Assembly (NCBI RefSeq): GCF_937910895.1
Contig: NZ_CALEMI010000126.1
Coordinates: 1 to 64,000 of the forward strand
Origin: an uncultured Dokdonia sp.
Lineage (GTDB): Bacteria > Bacteroidota > Bacteroidia > Flavobacteriales > Flavobacteriaceae
Length of the DNA: 64,000 nt
Reading direction: 5' to 3'
A program made the translations under genes and the position numbers. Under the pieces are notes generated by a model. It saw only the letters and a list, made by a program, of their open reading frames with translations. It was not told the DNA's origin and made no database searches. Shown here one piece after another: positions 28,975-37,400 of the stretch. The first letter of the stretch is position 1; each line of letters starts with the position of its first letter.

Positions 28975-29347
28975 TCATATCACAGCTCCTTCAAGAAATC
29001 TGGATGCCTCTATCGTATTCTACACAAACATAGGGATGACGCTTATTGAAGTAGAACCCAAGCACCATGCGCATTTTGAAAATAAAGCACACAACACCAT
29101 ATTTACAGTATATTATAATACAAAAATACCTGAGGATGACGTGGTTATTTATTTTGAAGTAACTGATTTTGAGTTGTTGGAAGCCCGCTTTCGCGAAAGC
29201 GTATATTTTATTAAAACAACAATTCCTTCTTCATGGGGAGGTCACGAGCTTCACCTGAAAGATCCTGACGGAAATTATGTAATTTTATATCAAAGGAATC
29301 AGGCAAAAAATATCCCGCCTTGGCAAATCGAAACCCATGAATCTTAA
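28958..29347 (+). CDS. VOC (glyoxalase/bleomycin-resistance) family protein
   Basis: 129 residues, a single VOC domain. It opens IAFDHITAPSRNLDASIVFYTNIG and closes GGHELHLKDPDGNYVILYQRNQ, where the conserved His/Glu-type metal positions and the KDPDGN turn are visible. The segment ARFRESV in the variable middle loop is coded by a perfect dispersed palindrome. It overlaps its upstream neighbour by 17 bp and the next gene by 11 bp. The next gene starts with a paralogous VOC domain, so this pair arose by tandem duplication. Substrate unknown. Confidence 0.88.
   Translation: MPIAFDHITAPSRNLDASIVFYTNIGMTLIEVEPKHHAHFENKAHNTIFTVYYNTKIPEDDVVIYFEVTDFELLEARFRESVYFIKTTIPSSWGGHELHLKDPDGNYVILYQRNQAKNIPPWQIETHES
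29186..29201. repeat. 16-bp palindrome inside the VOC gene
   Basis: Perfect copy read as Arg-Phe-Arg-Glu-Ser in the loop between the two beta-alpha-beta halves. Confidence 0.95.
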
Positions 29348-30281
29348 TCAAATTACCATTCCCTCTATAAACCTTACGCAATCCATCCGTTTTTACAAAC
29401 GGTTAGGATTACACCTCATCGTTCATACCCATGAAAAATATGCTCGTTTTGAATGTCCAGATGGCGACAGCACCTTTTCTATTCATCAAGTAGAAGAGTT
29501 GCCTTCTGGTGAGGGTGTCATCGTCTATTTTGAAGTAGAGAGTCTAGATGAGAAAGTAGTAGCATTACAAGAACTCAACCTTCATGGAGATACAACTATC
29601 TTTGACCTATTACCGACAGATCAATCTTGGTTATGGAGAGAAGCGCGACTCAAAGACCCCGATGGGAATCGGCTTATTTTATATTACGCAGGAGATAATA
29701 GAAAGAATCCGCCGTGGCGAATAGGAGTTGAAGAGCAGAAGACTTTTGCCTTCTCAGAAATAGCAGCTAAAACTACAGAAGATTCCCATCTTCACGGGAA
29801 TGACATTAATCCTCTAGAAATAGAACGTAAATTTTTAATTACTTCAGGTGCTTTTAAAAAAGAAGCTCAGACTTCCACACGAATCACGCAAGGATACCTC
29901 AGTACAGATCCCGAACGCACAGTACGTGTTCGCATAAAAGGAGACAAAGGTTTTCTCACGATAAAAGGAAAATCAAATGAGAGTGGTACAACACGTGTTG
30001 AAGTGGAAGAAGAGATCGCTTTCGCGAAAGCGCAAATCCTCCTTAAACTCTGCCTTCCTGGCATCATAGATAAAACCCGATATGAAGTCACTATTAAAAA
30101 ACACATCTGGGAAATTGATGAATTTTATGGAGCTAATGCTGGACTTTTACTTGCAGAAATAGAACTTAGTAACGAACATGAGTCTTTTTCTAAACCCTCT
30201 TGGATCGGAGACGAAGTTACAGGAGATAAAAAATATTATAATTCTTATATTAGTAACCATCCATATACTTCATGGAAATAA
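29337..30281 (+). CDS. VOC-CYTH fusion protein
   Basis: 314 residues. Residues 1-~128 form a VOC domain (ITIPSINLTQSIRFYKRLGL ... EARLKDPDGNRLILYY) homologous to the preceding gene. Residues ~159-310 form a CYTH domain starting with the ExExK signature PLEIERKFLI (E161, E163, K165), with the RITQGYLS, RVRIKGDKGFLTIKG, DKTRYEV and EIDEFYG strands that line the triphosphate tunnel. CYTH enzymes hydrolyse triphosphates or make cAMP; single-domain homologues of this kind are usually triphosphatases. The linker (~129-158) is unstructured-looking. Inside the CYTH domain, AFAKAQ is coded by a palindrome copy. The fusion itself is unusual. Confidence 0.9.
   Translation: MNLNQITIPSINLTQSIRFYKRLGLHLIVHTHEKYARFECPDGDSTFSIHQVEELPSGEGVIVYFEVESLDEKVVALQELNLHGDTTIFDLLPTDQSWLWREARLKDPDGNRLILYYAGDNRKNPPWRIGVEEQKTFAFSEIAAKTTEDSHLHGNDINPLEIERKFLITSGAFKKEAQTSTRITQGYLSTDPERTVRVRIKGDKGFLTIKGKSNESGTTRVEVEEEIAFAKAQILLKLCLPGIIDKTRYEVTIKKHIWEIDEFYGANAGLLLAEIELSNEHESFSKPSWIGDEVTGDKKYYNSYISNHPYTSWK
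30017..30032. repeat. 16-bp palindrome inside the CYTH domain
   Basis: Perfect copy read as Ala-Phe-Ala-Lys-Ala, at a site where CYTH proteins normally have a short helix start. Confidence 0.95.
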
Positions 30282-30293
30282 AATAATAAACAC

Positions 30294-30791
30294 ATGAAAG
30301 CAATCATCACATACGTCTCACTTATCCTGTTATGCATTTCCTGTGCACAAACTGAAAATCAAAAAGAAATACAAACTGAAAAATCTTCGGCAGACAAAAA
30401 AAATTCAGTGGCTTCTCAAATAGCAAAATTAAAAGCAGATGGTTATCAGATTTTTGATTACGTAGATGAAAAAACAGGAGATACGGTAATTATGCAACAA
30501 TACTTTATGGCTTTCTTAAAAAGTGGTCCTAATCGAAATCAATCAGAAGAAGAAGCTACAAAACTTCAAGAAGCACATCAAGCACATCTAGGTCGTATGT
30601 ATGAATTAGGATATGCAGATATCTCAGGCCCTTTTGGTGATGATGGAGAATTACGTGGTATTACGGTGTATAATGTCCCTACACTCAAAATGGCAGATAG
30701 TCTAGCCAATCTAGATCCTATGATGAAATCGGGAAGACTTATTGTGGAAATCAAACCTTGGTGGGCTGGGAAAGGATATCCCCTACGATAA
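30294..30791 (+). CDS. YciI-like domain lipoprotein
   Basis: 165 residues. The N-terminus reads as a lipoprotein signal (LILLCISCAQTE, Cys ~17), followed by a polar Lys/Glu-rich linker and a C-terminal ferredoxin-like domain (~60-165) with the YciI pattern: QQYFMAFLKSGPN, HQAHLGRMYELGYADISGPF and a DPMMKSGRLIVEIKPW tail. The family has a conserved His-Asp pair, visible as HLGRM and LDPMM. Catalytic activity is unproven. It lies 12 bp after the VOC-CYTH gene and converges with the RES toxin gene. Confidence 0.85.
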   Translation: MKAIITYVSLILLCISCAQTENQKEIQTEKSSADKKNSVASQIAKLKADGYQIFDYVDEKTGDTVIMQQYFMAFLKSGPNRNQSEEEATKLQEAHQAHLGRMYELGYADISGPFGDDGELRGITVYNVPTLKMADSLANLDPMMKSGRLIVEIKPWWAGKGYPLR

Positions 30792-30794
30792 ACC

Positions 30795-31259
30795 TTATAC
30801 TTCTTTGAGTAACCGTTTATCAAATTCAATAGGAAGCTCATCTATAATCTTAACCATATAAAAATCAGGATGTTTTGGGTTTACAAGAATATTCTCATCT
30901 ATAGGGTTAATAGCCGAGGGTACTTTTAGACATAAAAATTCAGACTGAGCGACAAACTGATCTCCTATATCCAATACTTTGGGATGTTCTGATCTATACA
31001 TCCAGTCTTCTGGCAAATCATCTAAAGCAACACTCCCTATAGTCATAGTATCAGGAAATTCCAATACTGTAATTTTTAAATCTTTAGGGAATATATAGGG
31101 TGGAATATGAACTAGTTTTTCGAGGATAGCCAGAGAGCTATTACCCGCTGTGTAAAGTACTGAAGTCCCTCTACGATTCCATCTCCCTCCATAAAGACGC
31201 GCTCCTTCTCCAGATAAATCTTGTGCGTATTTCCCTTTTGTAATTCTATAAACACGCAT
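30795..31259 (-). CDS. RES-domain toxin (NAD+ phosphorylase family)
   Basis: 154 residues, the full length of a compact RES toxin. The conserved core is RLYGGRWNRRGTSVLYTAGN (~22-41) with the invariant Arg and Tyr, then AILEKLVHIP with the conserved Glu (~47), and AQSEFLCLKVPSA with the Ser late in the chain. RES toxins deplete NAD+ in the cytoplasm. It is preceded by 2 bp by the cognate Xre/ParS-type antitoxin gene, the standard order for this toxin-antitoxin type. Confidence 0.92.
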   Translation of the reverse strand: MRVYRITKGKYAQDLSGEGARLYGGRWNRRGTSVLYTAGNSSLAILEKLVHIPPYIFPKDLKITVLEFPDTMTIGSVALDDLPEDWMYRSEHPKVLDIGDQFVAQSEFLCLKVPSAINPIDENILVNPKHPDFYMVKIIDELPIEFDKRLLKEV

Positions 31260-31261
31260 AC

Positions 31262-31762
31262 CTACACGACAATACCATGAGCCATCCTGTCTAATAACAT
31301 CTCTACAGACTCTATACCATATTTTGTATCTAGCATAGACAAAGGCGTTTGGTTTTCAAAAGCATAATTTGGGATACTCAACCATTTTCTAAAACTTTCT
31401 TTACTTTCAAAAAAATCCCACCCTTTTTCAAATAAGATAGACACCTCAAGAATGCGTTCTGTTTGAGGTGTAGATAATCGTTTTTTATCTTTATGAATAC
31501 GCTCTAGTGTGCGTTCGGAAATGTGAAGTAATTGCGCTAGTTCTTGTTTTGAAAAGTCAAAAGCTTCTACTGCAAGTAAAAATTTTGGATAGGATAATCC
31601 TTCTCTTGATACGTGAACTAATCGCAAGGTAGACCGATCATCCAATTGATCATCATGCCTTACTATTGCGGGTTCTGAAACCCCTGAAACATCAATATCA
31701 CTACCCGAAACTAAGTTTTGAACAAGGCTTCCAGGAGTATTGTATATCATATCATCGTTCAT
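31262..31762 (-). CDS. Xre/MbcA/ParS-type antitoxin of the RES toxin
   Basis: About 166 residues from the chosen ATG; a TTG further upstream lies inside the promoter and is unlikely to be used. The middle holds a helix-turn-helix (SKQELAQLLHISERTLERIHKDKKR), and the C-terminal half the DUF2384 toxin-binding domain (ILEVSILFEKGWDFFES, RKWLSIPNYAFENQTPLSMLDT). It should neutralise the RES toxin and repress the operon. An inverted repeat lies just upstream of the promoter. Confidence 0.92.
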   Translation of the reverse strand: MNDDMIYNTPGSLVQNLVSGSDIDVSGVSEPAIVRHDDQLDDRSTLRLVHVSREGLSYPKFLLAVEAFDFSKQELAQLLHISERTLERIHKDKKRLSTPQTERILEVSILFEKGWDFFESKESFRKWLSIPNYAFENQTPLSMLDTKYGIESVEMLLDRMAHGIVV

Positions 31763-31780
31763 GACATTTATAATTTTACA

Positions 31781-31788
31781 CAAATATA
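31781..31788 (-). promoter_or_regulatory. Candidate -7 element of the RES-Xre operon
   Basis: TATATTTG on the minus strand matches TAnnTTTG, 18 bp upstream of the antitoxin ATG. Confidence 0.5.
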
Positions 31789-31795
31789 CATATTT

Positions 31796-31814
31796 TGTCG
31801 TAAATATAACGACA
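31796..31814. promoter_or_regulatory. Inverted repeat, candidate antitoxin operator
   Basis: TGTCGT, 7 nt, ACGACA: a perfect 6-bp dyad placed about 8 bp upstream of the -7 element, where a bound repressor would block polymerase. Confidence 0.5.
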
Positions 31815-31825
31815 CTTTTACAAAT

Positions 31826-34192
31826 TTATGATTTTGAGATTTTAATTTGCTGTTTCAATTGGTTTCCTTCTGCGTCTACTACAGTAATTATATAGTCTCC
31901 TTCTTCTGGCAAAACAGCTAGTTCATGAAAGGTTTCCGTATCTCCTATAAAGGTATCATTCAGGTACCAAAATACCTTGGTGTCAGGATTACGATGTGCT
32001 AGTTTGAGAATAAGATCATTTCGTTTTCCATCAAAATCTTTAGGCAAAATAATATCCTCGTTCTTTTTTGGGTATATAAAAGACATCGGTTGCTCTCCTA
32101 AAATATCACAATCAGGATGCATTGGTGGTAATTCTCTATAATCAGGATGCTTGCTCGCATAGTAATATGCAATAGCAGGAGGTAGTACAAACCGCACTTC
32201 AGATTTCATTTGATCCAACTCATAACAGTCTGAATTTACACGATAGCTCCCAGAATTAGTTACATATATCTGTTTGTGATAGGAACAAGATGCATTGTGA
32301 ATCCCTGCATCTGGAGTTAATATTGTTTTCGTTTGAGGACAATACACACTTGCTAAGGCACCACTTTTTGAACACACAATAACTTCTATAAGAGCATCAT
32401 ACGGTTTGGAAAACCAAGTTCCTTCATTAGGGAGCGTGCGCAATACATCAAAAAACAAAGGAGCCGCTGCTTGTATTCCTGTCACACCTGGTCTCCCTTC
32501 TCCATCTGCATTCCCTACCCAAACCCCGATGGCATATTGCGGTGTAACTCCCACAGCCCAAGCATCTTTAAAACCATAACTTGTCCCAGTTTTCCATGCA
32601 ATGGGTTGTGCGTCTTCATAAAACTGCCAGTTCTCTTCTCCCGAAGGTCTATTTACTTCCCGCAAAGTTTCTAACGTATTGTAAATAGCACCTGCATCAA
32701 AAATAGGAGAATTAGCAAAAAGGTCTGGGTCAGCATTAGGGGTTTGAGGCGTATAGGAATATCCCTGAAAAGCGGTTTTGGTATATTCACTAGAAGTTGT
32801 TGTATAGGTATTTAAGGTATGTGCAAGTCCTGCATACGTTTTTGTCACCTCCCATAAACTACTCTCAGCCCCGCCTAAAATAAGAGAAAGCCCATAATAA
32901 CTCGCCGACTTATCAATATGTGCGACTTCCATCTCTTGTAAATTATTGTAAAATTTATCTAATCCGTACCTACGCAGCATACGCACAGCGGGTACATTAA
33001 GAGATCGTGCCAAAGCAGTACTTACTGGCACGACCCCTTGAAATTCTTTATTAAAATTTTGAGGTTGATAGCCATTTATATATGTAGGAATATCAATCAC
33101 CAAATTTTCTGGTAAAATATCTCCCGCATCCAGCATTCCTGCATATAGCAAGGGTTTCAAAATACTTCCCGTACTTCTAGGACGCATCACAATATCTACA
33201 TCTTTTTGATGCATAGCTATTGTTGGTGCATTTCCCACATATCCTATTACCGTTTTTGTAGTAACATCCATCACAACGATAGCAAGATTATAAATCTCAT
33301 TTTGTTGCAATTGTAAATGATGCTCTTGGGCTAATCTATTCAATTCTCTTTGTACATTACTTTGAATAGTGGTTTTTACTCGTTTTCCTTTATGTTCTTT
33401 TCGGATGCGTTCAGTGAGATGCGGTGCTGTTTGTGGTAATGGATACGGTTTTCCAGGGAGTTCTTCTAACAAAGCAAGCCGATAAGTACTTTCATCAATA
33501 ATTCCTTTTTTCCAAAGCTTTTCTAAAAGTTGATTCCGCTTTCGCGAAAGCGTACGCTCATTCTTCCCCGGTCGCACCATCGACGGATTATTAGGAAGTA
33601 CTGCAAGCGCCGCACTTTGACCCCAACTCAGCTGATGCGCAGGAAGCCTGAAATACCGCCAAGCGGCTGTTTCTAGACCTACAACATTTCCTCCAAAAGG
33701 GGCATAGGTAGCGTACATAGCAAGAATTTCATCTTTTGAATATTGCGTTTCCAGACGTGTTGCCTTTACAAGTTCTAAAAGTTTTTCAATGTAAGTTCGT
33801 TTACTATTTTTTCTTGAAAGTCTGATTACTTGCTGTGTTAGGGTACTTCCTCCTCGTCGTTTATCAGTAGTCATATTGCCGTAGATTGCTTTCCCCATCG
33901 CCACAGGATTAAATCCAGGATGTGTATAGAAATACTCATCTTCAAATAACAAAAGGCTCTGCTCAAACCGATACGGCACACTATCTAATGCTGGAAATCG
34001 CCATTGCCCATCATCAGCAATACGAGCACCTAACAACTCTCCAGTACTACTCTCTACCACCGTAGATGTGGGGTCTTTAAATAAAGTAGAAGGCAAACAA
34101 AATAACCAGTACAAAAACACCAACACAAAAACCGAAAGCTTGATTTTATGCTTTCTGAGCTTGGTCATTATATGTTGTATTTTAATATTCAC
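31826..34192 (-). CDS. pbpC: Penicillin-binding protein 1C
   Basis: 788 residues. One N-terminal membrane anchor (~15-32), a glycosyltransferase 51 domain (~50-225, with EDEYFYTHPGFNP, GGSTLTQQVIRL and the LELVKATRLE helix), and a transpeptidase domain (~295-560, with STGSILKPLLYAG for SxxK and the KTGTS box at AWKTGTSYGFKDAW). A C-terminal biPBP_C-type beta domain (~690-788) completes it. It polymerises and possibly cross-links peptidoglycan at the inner membrane. The alpha-2-macroglobulin gene upstream is its usual partner in Gram-negative bacteria, thought to protect the periplasm from foreign proteases. ERTLSRKR is coded by a palindrome copy. Confidence 0.95.
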   Translation of the reverse strand: MNIKIQHIMTKLRKHKIKLSVFVLVFLYWLFCLPSTLFKDPTSTVVESSTGELLGARIADDGQWRFPALDSVPYRFEQSLLLFEDEYFYTHPGFNPVAMGKAIYGNMTTDKRRGGSTLTQQVIRLSRKNSKRTYIEKLLELVKATRLETQYSKDEILAMYATYAPFGGNVVGLETAAWRYFRLPAHQLSWGQSAALAVLPNNPSMVRPGKNERTLSRKRNQLLEKLWKKGIIDESTYRLALLEELPGKPYPLPQTAPHLTERIRKEHKGKRVKTTIQSNVQRELNRLAQEHHLQLQQNEIYNLAIVVMDVTTKTVIGYVGNAPTIAMHQKDVDIVMRPRSTGSILKPLLYAGMLDAGDILPENLVIDIPTYINGYQPQNFNKEFQGVVPVSTALARSLNVPAVRMLRRYGLDKFYNNLQEMEVAHIDKSASYYGLSLILGGAESSLWEVTKTYAGLAHTLNTYTTTSSEYTKTAFQGYSYTPQTPNADPDLFANSPIFDAGAIYNTLETLREVNRPSGEENWQFYEDAQPIAWKTGTSYGFKDAWAVGVTPQYAIGVWVGNADGEGRPGVTGIQAAAPLFFDVLRTLPNEGTWFSKPYDALIEVIVCSKSGALASVYCPQTKTILTPDAGIHNASCSYHKQIYVTNSGSYRVNSDCYELDQMKSEVRFVLPPAIAYYYASKHPDYRELPPMHPDCDILGEQPMSFIYPKKNEDIILPKDFDGKRNDLILKLAHRNPDTKVFWYLNDTFIGDTETFHELAVLPEEGDYIITVVDAEGNQLKQQIKISKS
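33537..33552. repeat. 16-bp palindrome inside pbpC
   Basis: Perfect copy, read as Thr-Leu-Ser-Arg-Lys-Arg in the linker after the glycosyltransferase domain core. Confidence 0.95.
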
Positions 34193-34451
34193 TTTTACTA
34201 TAAGCTATGTTTTCTGTTATATTTTAATCTCTTTCGTATGCAACTCTTCCGTCTATTCTTTCACTTTGTTTCAGAATAGCCACCTTCCCCTCGCAGAGGA
34301 AGGAGCGCCTAGGTTTATTATTTTATTCTAAACTCAGAAGCTATTTACTTCTAACTATCCTTCTATTTTTGAAGCTCTCCTCCTTGAAAGGGAGGAGTGG
34401 CATTCGCCCAAGCGAATGACGAGGTGGGCCAACCAGTAACTCAACTAACAC
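34193..34451. repeat. Spacer with two repeat fragments between A2M and pbpC
   Basis: A CCTTCCCCTCGCAGAGGAAGG hairpin lies near 34281, and a CTCCTCCTTGAAAGGGAGGAG hairpin at about 34377-34397 is followed by ATTCGCCCAAGCGAAT and ACGAGGTGGGCC. Both resemble widespread bacterial spacer repeats. I see no gene here. Confidence 0.65.
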
Positions 34452-37400
34452 CTACTTCTCAATCTCAACCCAAGCACCTTTAGTACGCGCATAATACGTA
34501 TTATCATACATCGCTTCCACTTGTGTACCTGGTAAATAATACCTTCCTAGATATGATGCATTCAGACGTGCCGTAAAGGTTTTTGTAGATCCCTTACTCA
34601 TATCAAAGTAAAAATTGACACGATCATCGCGTATATCTGTATATCTGGCGGCTCCTTCTGTACCACCAGCATCTTCTGTAAAACGGGTATTTACAATTTC
34701 CCATCCGCTTGGGAATATTTGCGTAAGTGCCACATTGTCTACAAAATCACGACTGTCATTACTAACACTAATTTTAGCCAAAAATTCTTCGCCTTGTCTC
34801 AGATTGGCAATGTCAATTTGATTCCCGTCTGTACCCACAAACCTAGTGGTCACCTTGAGCTTACTATTCCCTGACAACTCTTCGCCTAATGGTAATTTTC
34901 CACTTTGTACGACACGAACAAACACAACATTATCCTTCTTATTTTGAAGCATGATGGTATTAGCTCCTTCTTTGGTCTCCAAATCTCTCAATGCAATCGC
35001 TTGTTGGGTATCAATAGTCATTGCTTTTCCATCTTTGGTATAGTCCAATTGAATCGATTTACCTCCATTTTTAATGACCATTTTAGCCATTGCTAATAAT
35101 GCATAACTCGTTTCCTGTGTACTCAACCATCGCTCTGATGATAGGGTTTTAGCGATAGAAATGGCTAGGTCTTTTTGTTTAGCATCTCCCATAGCAACCA
35201 TCGTTTCTAACGCCATCGCACGATTACGGAATACAGATCCATACGTATGATAATTGCTTTTGTCTGGTTGAAAATCAATGTTTGCGGTAGCTATTAATTC
35301 TTGGGCGGCTTTAGTTTGCCCTGCCAGTGCATAGGCAGCAGCCAATCGCCATTTACTGTCGTTGCTTAAGTTTCTGCTTTCGCGCAAGCGGTTCATAGCG
35401 GCAAGATCAGGTTGTCCTGCTAGTGCCAAGGTGTATAAACGATAAGCTTGTGTCAGTGTGGTATTGTACGCACGTTGTCCTGATCGCCACTCACGTGCCG
35501 CTTTCTTTTGAAAACGTAACCAATTACTCATAAACGTAAGCGGTAATGCATACCCTTTTTTCTGAGCTTCGATCATAAAATGTCCTGCGTAGTTAGTGCC
35601 CCAAGCATCGGCAACAGTTTCTCCTTGCCAATAGCCTAGTCCGCCATCTGCATTTTGAAAATCTCCTAAACGTTCTATGCCTCGTTTGATGTTTTCTTGT
35701 GCTTTTCGTTTTTGCTCAAACGTCAAATCAAACACATCATCCATAAATAATTGTGGGAAAGCACCCGATGTGGTTTGCTCTACACAGCCATGCGGATAGC
35801 GTATCAAATACTGCATTCGCTTTGTGAAATCCATCGGAGGAAGGGTAGAAAACTCTATAGCTGATCCGTTTGAACTTGCCACCCCAAACGTTGAATAATC
35901 GATAGTTAAACTGCCCGATGCTGGCAACTCATAATCGGTTACTTTTTGTGTGATAGGGTTTGGATTTTCAACATCTATTTCTACTTGGTAGGTCGCACGT
36001 TCTCCGTTTCCTTCGGCGATGATTTCTATGGTTTGAATATCATTAACAGCGGTCACATCAAATTCAAAAGGAACAATTTGTTCGCCGACAGAGGCAAAGT
36101 TAATCGTCTTCGTAGTGCCTTGCGTTGCTTTAAATGCCTTCGATGTTTTAACGGTAATTTTTGCTTGTTTGATCTTAGACTCCATCGCAAAGACGGTGAC
36201 GGGTAAGGTCACGTGTTCCCCCGGTGATAGCTTTCGCGGAAGCGAACCCAGCACCATTAAAGGTTTACGTACAGGCACCGTTTTTTCGGCAGCACCATAA
36301 GCAGATGCCGTGTGATCACCTGCCACTACCATCGCTCGTACAGAACCGACATAATTAGGCATCTGTAAGGTGTGGGTTTTAGTTTCATTTTCGCTTAAAG
36401 CGAAAGGACCTATATACGTCACTACAGGCTTAAAACGCTCTGCTTTTCTGTTTTTTGCAGCCGCCGCAGCATCACCCCCACCTATCGCGTAGATATTTCC
36501 TACACTTCCTGAATAGGCGCCAATCACATCATCAAACATATCAAAAGTCATCACTCCAAGCGCTTCTCTACTGTAAAAATGATCGTGAATCGCAGGGGTT
36601 TTATAGCGTGTCAAGTCTAGCAAACCATCGTCAACCACCGCAATGGTATACGTCATAGCTTTTTTATTAGCTTCGCTTACTTTGATGGTATAAGACTCCT
36701 CTGGTTTGAGTACGTCAGGCATGGTGATTTTAGGCGTGAGTATGGTATTTTGATCTTCTACCAATAATGGAATCACCCCATACAACCGAATAGGTAGATC
36801 GTTTTTAACTTGCTCATGAGCTTGTAATAAGGAGATATTAACATAGACATTGGGTGCCATTTCTGAGGTCACCGGAATTTTAAATTGTGTCTCTCCATTT
36901 TGTGCATCAACCCACCAACTATCCAAAACTTGAGTGCCATTTTCTAGGCTGACCAACGCACGCGAACTATCGCCAGACGGAAAGGTAATCGTAGCAACTT
37001 CTCCTACTTGATATTTTTCTTTATCAGAAGAGAACACCAACATTTTAGCGCTTTCTGAATCGCTTTGAAGTCCGCTCCAATTACGATAAAAATACGCAAT
37101 ACGTCCTGTGGCATGTCCGCTTTCTGGGTCTATCACCCTGATCAAATAACGCCCACTTTCATCTTCTGGAATATTGACCGTAAAACTGGTTCTTCCATTA
37201 CTGCCTGTGGTGAGTTTAAAATCTTTTACGGGTGTATGTACCGTTCCTACTTCATAATTAGAGTAATTATCGCGACCGCGACTCCACCACCAGCGCCAGC
37301 TCATTTTAAATACTTTGACTTCCAAGGTTCTATTGCCTGTCGCTTTCCCTTTGGCATCAGTGGTCACGAGGTCAAACTCCGTATTGTCATCGGTAAAGTA

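Noticed and set aside
31741-31783. TTG start for the Xre antitoxin seven codons upstream of the ATG
   Set aside because: The TTG lies within the -7 promoter element, so it would not be in the transcript; the ATG at 31762 fits better.
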